Position numbers and translations under genes: made by a program
Notes under the pieces: model-generated
Told to the model about the DNA's origin: nothing
Databases searched by the model: none
What the model saw: only the letters and a program-made list of their open reading frames with translations
Shown here: piece after piece, positions 8,930 to 17,691 of the stretch
How positions within the stretch are numbered: the stretch's first letter is position 1
Layout of the letters: the number at the start of each line of letters is the position of its first letter
Source: Trichloromonas sp034006665
Lineage (GTDB): Bacteria; Desulfobacterota; Desulfuromonadia; Desulfuromonadales; Trichloromonadaceae
Assembly: GCF_034006665.1 (NCBI RefSeq)
Contig: NZ_JAVESI010000007.1
Span: 30,557 to 94,556 of the forward strand
Reading direction: 5' to 3'
DNA: 64,000 nt

Positions 8930-11053
8930 TCAGTGACCGGTTGAAGCGTTTACGTCCAGGGAAACGACAGGGTCGCCGATGACCTGTTGGGGGGCTCCGG
9001 AACGGACCGGTATGTGCTGATGCCATCCCCCTTTTTGCACCATTTTCAGAAACGTCTCCGCCACCACGGGGTCGAACTGGGTACCCGTGTTGTTGCGAAT
9101 CTCCTCGACCGCTGCTGCGAAGGAGAGGGCCTCGCGGTAAGGGCGGTCGGAAATCATCGCGTCGAAGGTATCGGCAACGGTCAGAATCCGCGCCTCCATG
9201 AGAATTTCATCCCCCTTGAGATGGTTTGGGTAGCCCTTGCCGTCATAGCGTTCGTGGTGCTGGGCGATGATTTTGCGCACATCCTTGAGGAACTGGATCG
9301 GTTCCAGAATCTTGACGCCGATCAGGGGGTGCTGATGCAGGGCCTGAACGTTCTGATCGGTCAGATCCCCCTTTTTGTGGAGGAGTTCCCGGTCGATGCC
9401 GATTTTGCCGATGTCGTGCAGGATCGCCGCCTGTTCCAGGCGCTTGAGCCGTTCGGGGGGGAGGCTGAGACGGCGGCCGAGGGCCAGGCTGATGCGCGTA
9501 ACCCGCTCCGAGTGGCCGTGGGTGTAGGCGTCGCTCGCTTCGATGGCGGAAACCAGGGCTTGTACCGTATTCAGGTAGGTGTTCTGCTGCTCTTCGTAGA
9601 GCTGGGCATTTTTGATGGCGATGCTGGCCTGGGCGGCGATGGTGGAGAGGAGTTCCAGGTCTTCGGTATAGAAAGACGAGCCGTCACGGCGGTTGGCCAT
9701 GGTGATGGTGCCGATCGGTTCGCCGTTGACCATCAGTGGAGCGCAAATCACCGTCTCGCGGGTGAATCCGAGCCGGCTCACCTTGTTGAAATGACCGGCG
9801 TCGTTGATGTTCTGGATCAGAAGCGGCTTGCGGTTTTCGATTACCCAGTGGGAGACGCCGCCGGTTTCCAGGGGGATGCGCATGCCGGACGTGGGAGGGG
9901 TGGGTAGTCCGAAGGAACCGTCGATGGTCAGCTCGTGGGTTTCCCGGTCGAAAAGCAGGATGTAGCCGGCGCTGGCCTTGAGAGTATCGACGGTGGCTTC
10001 GATGAGCAGGTGGAAGAGCTTGCTCTGGTTCATCGTCGAGTTGATCGCCAGACCCATGTTGTAAAGGGCGGAGAGGCGGGTGACCGCCTGCTGCAGAGTC
10101 GTATTTTTGCTCTCCAGCTCGCCGGCGAGGTCGGCGATACGGTAGTTGGCTTCCTCGATCTCGCCGATGCGCTGTTCCAGCGAGGTATTGAGGTATTCGA
10201 TCTCTTTGAGGCGCTCCTCCAGGGTGCTGTTCATCGTTTCGATCTGTTCCTGATGGGCGAGCTTCTCCTTGCTGATGGCGATTTCCCGTTCCTGGCGGAC
10301 CATCTCCTGAATCTGGCCGCGGAGCCGCTCGACCATGCGATTGAATTTATCGGAGAGCTGTGACATTTCCTTCGAGTTGGTGAGCGAGACCGTCGCCTGA
10401 TCGAACTCTCCCCGTTCCAGATGGTTCATGGCTCCGACCAGGCTGCGCAGGGGTTTTTCCACATAGTAGAGGACAAAGCCGGTGATGGCCAGGATCAGAA
10501 AGAGGATCATCGGGATGGAGGAAGCCATGGCCCGGAAATTGAGGTCTTTGTGCATACTCGCCAGATCGTCGATGGCGATGTGGATACTGAGAATGCCGAG
10601 AACCCGTTCGCTGGGATCATGGCAGGAGTGGCAGTCGGGTTCGTTGAAGATGGGGAGGATGCGGGCCTGATAGAGCCGGCCGTTGTGCTCGTGACGACTG
10701 GAGAACTGCTGCGAGCGGTAGGCGATCAGGTCGATGGCGGGCACCAGATCGCCGACACTCTCCGGGTTGCCGGCGCGCAGGATGCGTCCCGACTCGTCGA
10801 AGATCTGGACCAGTTCCAGGCTCGGTTCCGTCTGAATCTCTTTGAGGATCTGCGCGACCCGGTCGTTTTCGCCGCTGCGCATAAAGGTGATGACGCTGTT
10901 GCGGATGGTATCGCCGAGAATCCGGCTGTGCTGCAGGGCCAGCTGGTTCAGGGTCTCGCGCTGGGCGCTCAGGTGGTGCCAGATGCTCAGAGACACCACC
11001 ATCAGGGCGATCAGTGTCGACAGTATGAGAAATTTCGTCTTGAGAGAAAGCAT
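8930..11053 (-). CDS. Heme-sensor HD-GYP phosphodiesterase (CxxCH-HAMP-GAF-HD-GYP)
   Basis: 707 aa from the ATG at 11053; a TTG at 11107 would add 18 residues. An N-terminal helix is followed by a periplasmic domain containing CHSCH at residues 141-145, a c-type heme attachment site. Then come a second helix (about 172-195), HAMP, a long coiled coil, GAF (about 345-490) and HD-GYP (about 500-680). The HD-GYP signatures HDIGKIG and HHERYDGKGYP are intact, predicting cyclic di-GMP hydrolysis. Such heme-bearing sensor domains are typical of Geobacter relatives and may read redox state or gas ligands; that is inference. It is first gene of a pair with the GGDEF gene. Confidence 0.92.
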   Translation of the reverse strand: MLSLKTKFLILSTLIALMVVSLSIWHHLSAQRETLNQLALQHSRILGDTIRNSVITFMRSGENDRVAQILKEIQTEPSLELVQIFDESGRILRAGNPESVGDLVPAIDLIAYRSQQFSSRHEHNGRLYQARILPIFNEPDCHSCHDPSERVLGILSIHIAIDDLASMHKDLNFRAMASSIPMILFLILAITGFVLYYVEKPLRSLVGAMNHLERGEFDQATVSLTNSKEMSQLSDKFNRMVERLRGQIQEMVRQEREIAISKEKLAHQEQIETMNSTLEERLKEIEYLNTSLEQRIGEIEEANYRIADLAGELESKNTTLQQAVTRLSALYNMGLAINSTMNQSKLFHLLIEATVDTLKASAGYILLFDRETHELTIDGSFGLPTPPTSGMRIPLETGGVSHWVIENRKPLLIQNINDAGHFNKVSRLGFTRETVICAPLMVNGEPIGTITMANRRDGSSFYTEDLELLSTIAAQASIAIKNAQLYEEQQNTYLNTVQALVSAIEASDAYTHGHSERVTRISLALGRRLSLPPERLKRLEQAAILHDIGKIGIDRELLHKKGDLTDQNVQALHQHPLIGVKILEPIQFLKDVRKIIAQHHERYDGKGYPNHLKGDEILMEARILTVADTFDAMISDRPYREALSFAAAVEEIRNNTGTQFDPVVAETFLKMVQKGGWHQHIPVRSGAPQQVIGDPVVSLDVNASTGH

Positions 11054-11240
11054 CTGCACCCGAAACTTCCGAAAGAGGGTTGGTGAAAGCACCGACTGCT
11101 TCGTCAAAACCCTGAAAAAGGTCTGTGAAAAGTGAGGTGGTTAGTTAGGGGAGTGGCGAGTCCGTGCGCCGGCCAATTCAAACACCATACCCTTGAGCGC
11201 GTCCCGTCGGCAACGGCTTTTTCAGGGTGCGATGCCGCCC

Positions 11241-11269
11241 TTGACGGAAAGGCGGCAAATCTTTAAGAT
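11241..11269 (+). promoter_or_regulatory. Putative promoter for the DUF2065-queA-tgt region
   Basis: TTGACG (11241-11246) and TAAGAT (11264-11269) are separated by 17 bp, 75 bp upstream of the DUF2065 start, in the divergent gap after the HD-GYP gene. A second, weaker pair (TTGACT 11544, ATTGAT 11567, 17 bp) lies just before queA. Confidence 0.6.
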
Positions 11270-11343
11270 GAGCCCGAAAGTTCACTGCATTATGCAAATA
11301 TTCTGCCAGATTGTAGGCAGTTTGCCGGAAAGGTTGGGCGGGC

Positions 11344-11529
11344 ATGGAATTTTTTCTTTCCCTTCTGGGTGTCTGGATGATTATTGAGGGTATCCCGTGG
11401 TTTCTTTCCCCCGGCGGGATGAAAAATGCCCTGCGCCGGATGCTTGTCCTTCCGGACCAAAGCCTGCGGCTCATGGGGGCTTTCCTGATGTTCGCAGGGC
11501 TTCTTACCGTTTATCTGGTGCGCGGCTAG
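11344..11529 (+). CDS. DUF2065 family small membrane protein (YjeT-like)
   Basis: 61 aa, two hydrophobic helices flanking a short basic loop. Helix 1 is FFLSLLGVWMIIEGIPWFL and helix 2 is LRLMGAFLMFAGLLTVYLV; the PGGMKNALRRM-like loop between them is typical of DUF2065/YjeT proteins. Function is unknown. It lies 79 bp ahead of queA on the same strand and behind a plausible promoter. It ends with TAG. Confidence 0.8.
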   Translation: MEFFLSLLGVWMIIEGIPWFLSPGGMKNALRRMLVLPDQSLRLMGAFLMFAGLLTVYLVRG

Positions 11530-11608
11530 AAGACCGAAAGGAATTGACTTTTGGTCCTGCTTTGTGATTGATTGAGTTCCCGATTCGGCCCTTTCGACGT
11601 AGGTTTTA

Positions 11609-12640
11609 ATGCTCCTTGACGATTTTGATTTCGCGCTCCCCGAAGGCCTGATTGCCCAGTATCCCAGGCCCGAACGGGAGGATGCCCGGCTGCTTGTTCT
11701 GCGGCGGGAGAGCCGGGAGATCCGCTCGGCCGCCTTTCGTGACTTGGGCTCCTGTTTCCGACCCGGTGATCTGCTTGTTCTCAATGATACACGCGTCATT
11801 CCGGCCCGGCTTCTGGGGGAAAAGGAGAGCGGCGGACGCATCGAGGTCTTTCTCGTACGCCGCCTGGCTTCCGCCGGCGAGGAATGGGCTTGTCTGACCA
11901 AGTGCTCCAAGCCCCCCCGTCCCGGCTCCCGTCTATGTCTCGGCGCCAGTATCGAAGGGGTTGTCCTGCCCGGCGGGGAACCCCCTTACCGGCATATCCG
12001 GTTTACCTGCCCGGGGGATTTTACCGATGTCCTGGAACGGGAGGGTCGCATTCCCCTGCCGCCCTACATCCGCCGCGAAGCCGATGACGCCGATCGTGCC
12101 CGCTACCAGACGGTTTTCGCCCGCGCCGGCGGCGCGGTGGCCGCACCCACCGCCGGTCTGCATTTCACCGAGCGCACGCTCGAAGACCTCCGTGGGCGGG
12201 GGGTAGAGATTCATCCCCTGACCCTGCATGTCGGTCTTGGCACCTTTCTGCCGGTACGGGTGGACAATATTCGTGAACACCGCATGCATCAGGAACCCTA
12301 TGTGGTGCCGGAGGAAACCGCCGTCGCGGTCAACCGCGCCAAAGAGGAAGGGCGCCGGGTCTTCGCTCTCGGTACCACCACCACCCGGGCCCTGGAGCAC
12401 GCGGTGGATGCCAATGGGCGCCTGCGCGCCGGGGAAGGGAGCAGCGATCTCTTCATTTATCCCGGCTTTCGCTTCCAAATCGTCGATGCCTTGATTACCA
12501 ATTTCCATCTGCCGAAATCGACCCTGCTCATGCTCGTCTCCGCTTTGGCCGGTCGGGAATTTGTTTTGGAGGCTTATCGCATGGCGGTGCGCGAGGAGTT
12601 TCACTTTTTCAGCTACGGCGACTGCATGCTGATTCTGTAA
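11609..12640 (+). CDS. queA: S-adenosylmethionine:tRNA ribosyltransferase-isomerase
   Basis: 343 aa, normal QueA length. It transfers and isomerises the ribosyl group of S-adenosylmethionine onto preQ1 in tRNA to give epoxyqueuosine. The opening MLLDDFDFALPEGLIAQYP and the motifs NDTRVIPARL, GGAVAAPTAGLHFT, LHVGLGTF and NFHLPKSTLLMLVSA are diagnostic. It is followed by tgt, which installs preQ1 in the same tRNAs, and then yajC-secDF, a widely conserved order. Confidence 0.97.
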   Translation: MLLDDFDFALPEGLIAQYPRPEREDARLLVLRRESREIRSAAFRDLGSCFRPGDLLVLNDTRVIPARLLGEKESGGRIEVFLVRRLASAGEEWACLTKCSKPPRPGSRLCLGASIEGVVLPGGEPPYRHIRFTCPGDFTDVLEREGRIPLPPYIRREADDADRARYQTVFARAGGAVAAPTAGLHFTERTLEDLRGRGVEIHPLTLHVGLGTFLPVRVDNIREHRMHQEPYVVPEETAVAVNRAKEEGRRVFALGTTTTRALEHAVDANGRLRAGEGSSDLFIYPGFRFQIVDALITNFHLPKSTLLMLVSALAGREFVLEAYRMAVREEFHFFSYGDCMLIL

Positions 12641-12691
12641 TCCGATTCTTTGACGCTCAGTTAGACACCCACTCTTTCAGTTCGGTATGAT

Positions 12692-13807
12692 GTGAATTCT
12701 TTCGGTTTTGATCTGCTGCACGAGGACGGACGCGCCCGGCGCGGACGTCTGCATACCCGGCGCGGCGACGTTGAGACGCCGGTCTTCATGCCGGTGGGAA
12801 CCCAGGCGACGGTGAAGGCCATGTACCCCGAAACCCTCAAGGAGATCGGGGCGCAGATGATTTTGGCCAATACCTACCACCTGCTTCTGCGCCCGGGCCA
12901 CGAGCGGGTTCGGGCCCTAGGCGGCCTGCATCGTTTTATGAACTGGGATCGTCCGATTCTCACCGACAGCGGCGGATTCCAGGTTTTCAGCCTCGGCGAG
13001 CTGCGCAAGATTGATGAGCAGGGAGTTCGCTTCCAGTCGCATCTGGACGGCGCCGCCCATGTCCTGACTCCCGAGTCCTCCATCGCTATCCAGGAAGCGC
13101 TGGGCAGCGATATCATCATGGCTTTCGATGAATGCATCCCTTATCCGGCCAGTCGTGAATATGTGGCCGAGTCGACGGCCCGTTCCAGTCGTTGGGCCGC
13201 TCGCTGCCGCCAGGCGCGTCGGTTCGACGACGGCGCGGCTCTGTTCGGCATTGTCCAGGGGGGAATGCATCGTGATCTGCGCGCGCAAAGCGTCGCCGAT
13301 CTGCTCGAACTCGGCTTCGAGGGTTACGCCGTCGGCGGCCTTTCCGTCGGCGAGTCGGCAGAGCTGATGTATGAGGTGATGGACTGGACGATGCCCCTTC
13401 TCCCTCGGGATCGTCCCCGTTATGTCATGGGGGTGGGGACTCCGGAAAATCTGGTGGAAGGGGTAAGACGCGGGGTGGATATGTTCGATTGCGTGATGCC
13501 GACCCGCAATGCCCGCAACGGCGTGCTTTTCACCAGCTTCGGCAGAATCAGCATCAAGCAGGCCCGCTATCTCGACGACGCGCGCCCCATCGATCCGGAT
13601 TGCGACTGCTATGTCTGTCGCCATTACAGCCGGGCCTATCTGCGGCATCTCTATCAGAGCAACGAAATTCTCTCATCGATGTTGAACACCCACCACAATC
13701 TGCATTACTATCAGCGGCTGATGGCGCGGATGCGCGACGCTATCGCCGCAGACGCATTCGAGGAGTTCCGGGTCGATTTTCTCGCCCGGCGCGACAACGA
13801 ATCGTGA
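12692..13807 (+). CDS. tgt: Queuine/preQ1 tRNA-guanine transglycosylase
   Basis: 371 aa. It exchanges guanine-34 of GUN-anticodon tRNAs for preQ1. Landmarks are the N-terminal DGRARRGRLHTRRGDVETP, the active-site region LTDSGGFQVFSLG, the preQ1-pocket QGG, MFDCVMPTRNARNG, and the zinc ligands in CDCYVCRHYSRAYLRHL with a later histidine. The start is GTG at 12692, chosen because homology begins at once and no in-frame ATG precedes it; no strong ribosome-binding site is visible, so coupling to queA (gap 51 bp) is possible. Confidence 0.97.
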   Translation: MNSFGFDLLHEDGRARRGRLHTRRGDVETPVFMPVGTQATVKAMYPETLKEIGAQMILANTYHLLLRPGHERVRALGGLHRFMNWDRPILTDSGGFQVFSLGELRKIDEQGVRFQSHLDGAAHVLTPESSIAIQEALGSDIIMAFDECIPYPASREYVAESTARSSRWAARCRQARRFDDGAALFGIVQGGMHRDLRAQSVADLLELGFEGYAVGGLSVGESAELMYEVMDWTMPLLPRDRPRYVMGVGTPENLVEGVRRGVDMFDCVMPTRNARNGVLFTSFGRISIKQARYLDDARPIDPDCDCYVCRHYSRAYLRHLYQSNEILSSMLNTHHNLHYYQRLMARMRDAIAADAFEEFRVDFLARRDNES

Positions 13808-13880
13808 ACGCCGATGCCCGGGTTCGCGATGTTTCTTCAGATGGTTCCCAGCAAAATTTCATGACAAGGAGGTTCAAAAG

Positions 13881-14198
13881 ATGATTTCCCAGGCTTACGC
13901 AATGGCCCCCCCCGCGGGCGGACAGGCGGGGGGCGCCCCCGGTTACGAAGGCATTATCATGCTGGTGGTGATGTTCGCCATCTTCTATTTTCTGCTTATT
14001 CGTCCGCAACAGAAACGGGCCAAGCAGCACAAGCAGCTCATCGAAAACCTGAAGGTCGGGGACCAGGTGGTGACCGCCGGCGGTCTCCACGGCAAGGTGG
14101 CCGCCCTGCAGGATACCGTGATCATGGTCGAGGTCGCTACCGGCGTCAAGATCAAGGTCAGCCGCAGTTCCATCGTCGCGACCCGCCAGGAGCAGTAG
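13881..14198 (+). CDS. yajC: Preprotein translocase subunit YajC
   Basis: 105 aa: short glycine-rich N-terminus, one membrane helix (GIIMLVVMFAIFYFLLIR), then RPQQKRAKQHKQLIENLKVGDQVVTAGGLHGKV, the conserved YajC soluble region. YajC associates with SecD and SecF at the inner membrane. A strong AAGGAGG stands before the ATG. It opens a yajC-secD-secF run and ends with TAG. Confidence 0.96.
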   Translation: MISQAYAMAPPAGGQAGGAPGYEGIIMLVVMFAIFYFLLIRPQQKRAKQHKQLIENLKVGDQVVTAGGLHGKVAALQDTVIMVEVATGVKIKVSRSSIVATRQEQ

Positions 14199-14261
14199 TC
14201 CCGGCCGGGACCGTGCGTCCCGCCGGTTCAGTCCAACGGACCAAAGGAGATTATTTCTACC

Positions 14262-15860
14262 ATGGCCAGAAGCCTCAAGTTGCGGGGGGGGCTGGTGCTG
14301 CTCTGCCTCCTCCTGTCGTTTATTTCCCTGGCTCCCACCTTTTGGGGCGGCAGTCTGCCCGGCTGGTGGGCCAGGTCATTCGATCCCATTCACCTCGGGC
14401 TCGACCTTCAGGGGGGCATGCATCTGGTGCTGGGGGTGGATGTGGACAAGGCGGTGGAAAGTCGTCTGGACAGCACCCTCGACCAGGTCGAAAGCCTGCT
14501 TGCCGAGAAGGACGTGATTTTCAAACGGGCCGAGCGTTTGCCCGGGGAGCGTTTGGCGGTCACCGTCTACGACGAGGATTCAGGCAAGGCCGTCGATGCC
14601 CTGATGCAGGAAAACTTCCCGACCCTTGAGGCCATGACCCTCTCCCAAGAGGGCGGCTACATTCAGAAGAACTATCGTCTGAGCGATCAGGAAATCGTCA
14701 ACATTCGCGATTACGCCATCCGCCAGGCTCTGGAGACCCTGCGTAACCGCGTCGACCAGTTCGGGGTGAGCGAGCCGACCTTACAGATGCAGAGCGACGA
14801 TCGCATCCTGATTCAGCTCCCCGGTATTCAGGATCCGGATCGGGCCATCGCCCTGCTCGGCAAGACCGCCCGTCTTGAATTCAAGATGGTGGCTGAGGAC
14901 GCCAATCCCGAGGACGCCGTCAATGGGATGCTTCCCCCCGGCACCCAGCTTCTCTACGAGCGTGATGTCAACCGCCAGACCGGCGAGGTCAGGGAAACGC
15001 CCCTGGTCGTTTATGAGAAAACCGCCTTGACCGGCGATCTGCTCGCCGATGCCCAGGTGCGTATCGACACCCGTTTCAACGAGCCCTATGTCGGCATCGA
15101 TTTCAACCCGGTGGGCGCCAAGCGCTTCGATCAGATCACCGCCGCCAACGTCGGCAAGCGCATGGCCATCGTCCTCGACGATACCGTCTACTCGGCGCCG
15201 GTCATCCGCGAGCGCATCTCCGGCGGCAGCGCCCAGATCAGCGGCGCTTTCAACGAGCAGGAGGCGACCGACCTGGCCATCGTTCTACGCGCCGGTTCCC
15301 TGCCGGCGCCGGTGAAGATTCTCGAAAACCGTACCGTCGGACCTTCCCTGGGGCGTGACTCCATCAATCAGGGGATCGTTTCCGTCGTCGTCGGCGGCCT
15401 GCTGGTGGTGCTCGGCATGGCGATCTATTATCGCCTTTCCGGCTTGGTCGCCAATATCGTTCTGGTGCTCAACGTCTTCTTCATCCTGGCGCTTCTCTCC
15501 CTCTTCAAGGCGACCCTGACCTTGCCCGGCATCGCCGGCATCGTTCTCACCATCGGCATGGCGGTCGATGCCAACGTCCTGATTTTCGAGCGGATCCGCG
15601 AGGAACTCCGGCTCGGCAAGACGGTCCGCAACGCGATAGATGCCGGTTATGCCAAAGCATTTCTGACCATCATCGACGCCAACGTGACGACCCTGATCGC
15701 GGCCCTGGTTCTCTTCCAGTTCGGCACCGGACCGGTCAAGGGCTTTGCCGTCACCCTTTCGGTGGGCATCGTCTCCTCGCTCTTCACGGCGATTTTCGTT
15801 TCCCGGTTGATTTTCGACCTGTTCCTCGGTAACCGGCACATCAAGCGGATGAGCATATAA
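14262..15860 (+). CDS. secD: Protein translocase subunit SecD
   Basis: 532 aa, RND-superfamily membrane protein that uses the proton gradient to assist late steps of Sec export. After an N-terminal helix comes HLGLDLQGGMHLVLGVDV, the large periplasmic domain (to about 350), then five helices with the conserved GIAGIVLTIGMAVDANVLIFERIREE segment. GGAG lies upstream of the ATG. It is followed after 13 bp by secF, with which it forms a complex. Confidence 0.97.
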   Translation: MARSLKLRGGLVLLCLLLSFISLAPTFWGGSLPGWWARSFDPIHLGLDLQGGMHLVLGVDVDKAVESRLDSTLDQVESLLAEKDVIFKRAERLPGERLAVTVYDEDSGKAVDALMQENFPTLEAMTLSQEGGYIQKNYRLSDQEIVNIRDYAIRQALETLRNRVDQFGVSEPTLQMQSDDRILIQLPGIQDPDRAIALLGKTARLEFKMVAEDANPEDAVNGMLPPGTQLLYERDVNRQTGEVRETPLVVYEKTALTGDLLADAQVRIDTRFNEPYVGIDFNPVGAKRFDQITAANVGKRMAIVLDDTVYSAPVIRERISGGSAQISGAFNEQEATDLAIVLRAGSLPAPVKILENRTVGPSLGRDSINQGIVSVVVGGLLVVLGMAIYYRLSGLVANIVLVLNVFFILALLSLFKATLTLPGIAGIVLTIGMAVDANVLIFERIREELRLGKTVRNAIDAGYAKAFLTIIDANVTTLIAALVLFQFGTGPVKGFAVTLSVGIVSSLFTAIFVSRLIFDLFLGNRHIKRMSI

Positions 15861-15873
15861 AAAGGAGATCTCC

Positions 15874-16812
15874 GTGGAACTTATCAAACCCAATATCAAT
15901 ATCGATTTCGTCGGTCGCCGGAAGATGGCGATCTGTTTCTCGCTGCTGCTCATCCTCGTCGGACTTGCCTCGCTGATTTTCAAGGGCGGACCGAGTTACG
16001 GCATCGATTTCGCCGGCGGCACGCTGGTGCAGATCAAATTCACCGAGGCCACCGATGCCGCCGCCATCCGCGAAGCCCTCGGTGGGGTGGATCTCGGCAG
16101 TTTCGCGGTGCAGCGTTTCGGCGAAGAAGGGGACGAATTCCTCATCCGCGCGCAGAACACCAGCGCCGAACTGGAAGGGTTGTCCCATGCCATGACCGCC
16201 GCCCTGGAAGGCAAATACGGTGCCGGAAGCGTGGAGGTTCGCCGGGCCGAGATGGTCGGCCCCCAGGTCGGCAAGGACCTACGCGAAAAGGGGTTGATGG
16301 CCGTTCTTTACGCCATGATCGGCATCCTCGTCTACGTCAGCTGGCGCTTCGAGTTCCGTTACGCCGTTGGTGCCGTCATCGCGCTGCTGCACGACGTCGT
16401 CATTACCCTGGGCGCTTTTTCCCTTTTCAACATGGAAATCGACCTGCCGGTCATCGCCGCCTTTCTGGCGATCATCGGTTACTCCCTCAACGATACCATC
16501 ATCGTTTATGACCGGATTCGCGAGAATCTGGGCAAGCATTCCAAGGAAGGGTTGGCTTCGGTCATCAATCACTCCATCAACGAAACCCTCTCCCGCACCA
16601 TTCTCACTTCCGGCACAACCTTGCTGGTGGTGGCCGCGCTCTTCATTTTCGGCGGCGGCGTGATTCACACCTTCGCTTTCGCGCTTCTGGTGGGGATTGT
16701 GATCGGCACCTATTCCTCCATTTTTGTCGCCAGCCCGCTGTTGCTCTTCTGGGAAAACCGCAAGGGCGGCCAGGGTGCCGGCAAGATCGCGACGGCCGGA
16801 GGGAAGGCATGA
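15874..16812 (+). CDS. secF: Protein translocase subunit SecF
   Basis: 312 aa starting with GTG behind AAAGGAG. It has the SecF N-terminal helix, the YGIDFAGGTLVQIKF motif, a periplasmic domain, and the membrane region with the signature around GYSLNDTIIVYDRIRENL and LSRTILTSGTTLL. It partners SecD in the inner membrane. Its stop overlaps the ATG of the next gene by 4 bp, suggesting coupling. Confidence 0.97.
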   Translation: MELIKPNINIDFVGRRKMAICFSLLLILVGLASLIFKGGPSYGIDFAGGTLVQIKFTEATDAAAIREALGGVDLGSFAVQRFGEEGDEFLIRAQNTSAELEGLSHAMTAALEGKYGAGSVEVRRAEMVGPQVGKDLREKGLMAVLYAMIGILVYVSWRFEFRYAVGAVIALLHDVVITLGAFSLFNMEIDLPVIAAFLAIIGYSLNDTIIVYDRIRENLGKHSKEGLASVINHSINETLSRTILTSGTTLLVVAALFIFGGGVIHTFAFALLVGIVIGTYSSIFVASPLLLFWENRKGGQGAGKIATAGGKA

Positions 16813-17375
16813 AAAAGGAAACGCTCTTTTTTATCGCCGTCGCTCTGATTGTCGGGGTGCTGGTCGGTGTCCTGGTCAGCAAGGGGGGGCATGCTCCGGC
16901 ACCGGTCCAAGGAGGCGCGCTGGCGGTGCCGGCCTCTAATGTGCAACAGAATATCCAGATGATAGAAAAGATGGTGGCCGCCGATCCCGGTAATCGCGCA
17001 GCCTGGGTTCAGCTCGGTCACGCCTATTTCGATAGCCGGCAGGCGGTGAAGGCCGTTGAAGCGTACAACAAGGCGCTGGAGCTCGACCCCAACGACCCCG
17101 ACGTGCTCACCGACCAAGGGGTGATGTTTCGCGATCTGGGCTGGTTCGATCGCGCCGAAGAAAATTTCATCAAGGCCAACGAGCTCAACCCCGCTCATGC
17201 CCAGAGCCTTTACAATCTCGGTGTGGTCTACCGTTACGACATGAACGATGCCAATCGCGCCCGCGAGGTCTGGACTCGCTATCTGCAGGTCAATCCGAGC
17301 GGTCCCGGCTCCGATAATATCCGCCATGAACTGGAATTCTTAGGCGGCGCATCGACCCTGGAGTTGCCCCGCTAG
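16809..17375 (+). CDS. Membrane-anchored TPR protein
   Basis: 188 aa. One N-terminal helix (about 5-24) anchors a periplasmic region of about three tetratricopeptide repeats (residues about 50-165, for example AVKAVEAYNKALELDPNDPDVLTDQG). The ATG overlaps the secF stop as ATGA, so it is very likely translated from the same mRNA. The family is not specifically recognised. The position suggests a role near the exported side of the Sec translocon, which is inference. A strong terminator follows. Confidence 0.85.
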   Translation: MKKETLFFIAVALIVGVLVGVLVSKGGHAPAPVQGGALAVPASNVQQNIQMIEKMVAADPGNRAAWVQLGHAYFDSRQAVKAVEAYNKALELDPNDPDVLTDQGVMFRDLGWFDRAEENFIKANELNPAHAQSLYNLGVVYRYDMNDANRAREVWTRYLQVNPSGPGSDNIRHELEFLGGASTLELPR

Positions 17376-17430
17376 GCGGGGGGCTGGCTCCTTTGGCCTG
17401 CGGAGCTGTTGCGAAGAATTGTCTAAAATT

Positions 17431-17463
17431 ACAAGCCGAAAGCGATGCTTTCGGCTTGTTTTT
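17431..17463 (+). terminator. Rho-independent terminator after the secDF operon
   Basis: Perfect 13-bp stem (17431-17443 with 17447-17459), 3-nt loop, followed by TTTT. It closes the yajC-secD-secF-TPR transcript. Confidence 0.9.
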
Positions 17464-17475
17464 CAGGGGAATCGG

Positions 17476-17691
17476 ATGTCCGGCCCGCGGAGAACTTCGA
17501 TTGCCGTCGTTCTCGGCGAAGAGGTGTCCGTGGATGTCCTGATGCCTGGAAATGATCGGCGTGAGCAGGACGATGAGGCGTTGGCGGCCTCTTTCTACGA
17601 TGGCCGGATCACCATTTATCTCGGTAGGGCGCGTTTCGCAACCTGTCTCTTTGTACCGCCGCCGCATGTGGGGATTTCATGGAACCAGTAA
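17476..17691 (+). CDS. Hypothetical protein (71 aa) overlapping recJ start
   Basis: ATG at 17476 is preceded by AGGGGA at 5 bp and lies just after the secDF terminator. The frame overlaps the recJ start by 13 bp. The product has alternating hydrophobic strands (TSIAVVLGEEVSVDVLM, GRITIYLGRARFATCLFV) and no recognised domain. It may be a small beta-rich protein or a leader that couples translation to recJ. Evidence is limited to the ribosome-binding site and placement. Confidence 0.45.
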   Translation: MSGPRRTSIAVVLGEEVSVDVLMPGNDRREQDDEALAASFYDGRITIYLGRARFATCLFVPPPHVGISWNQ

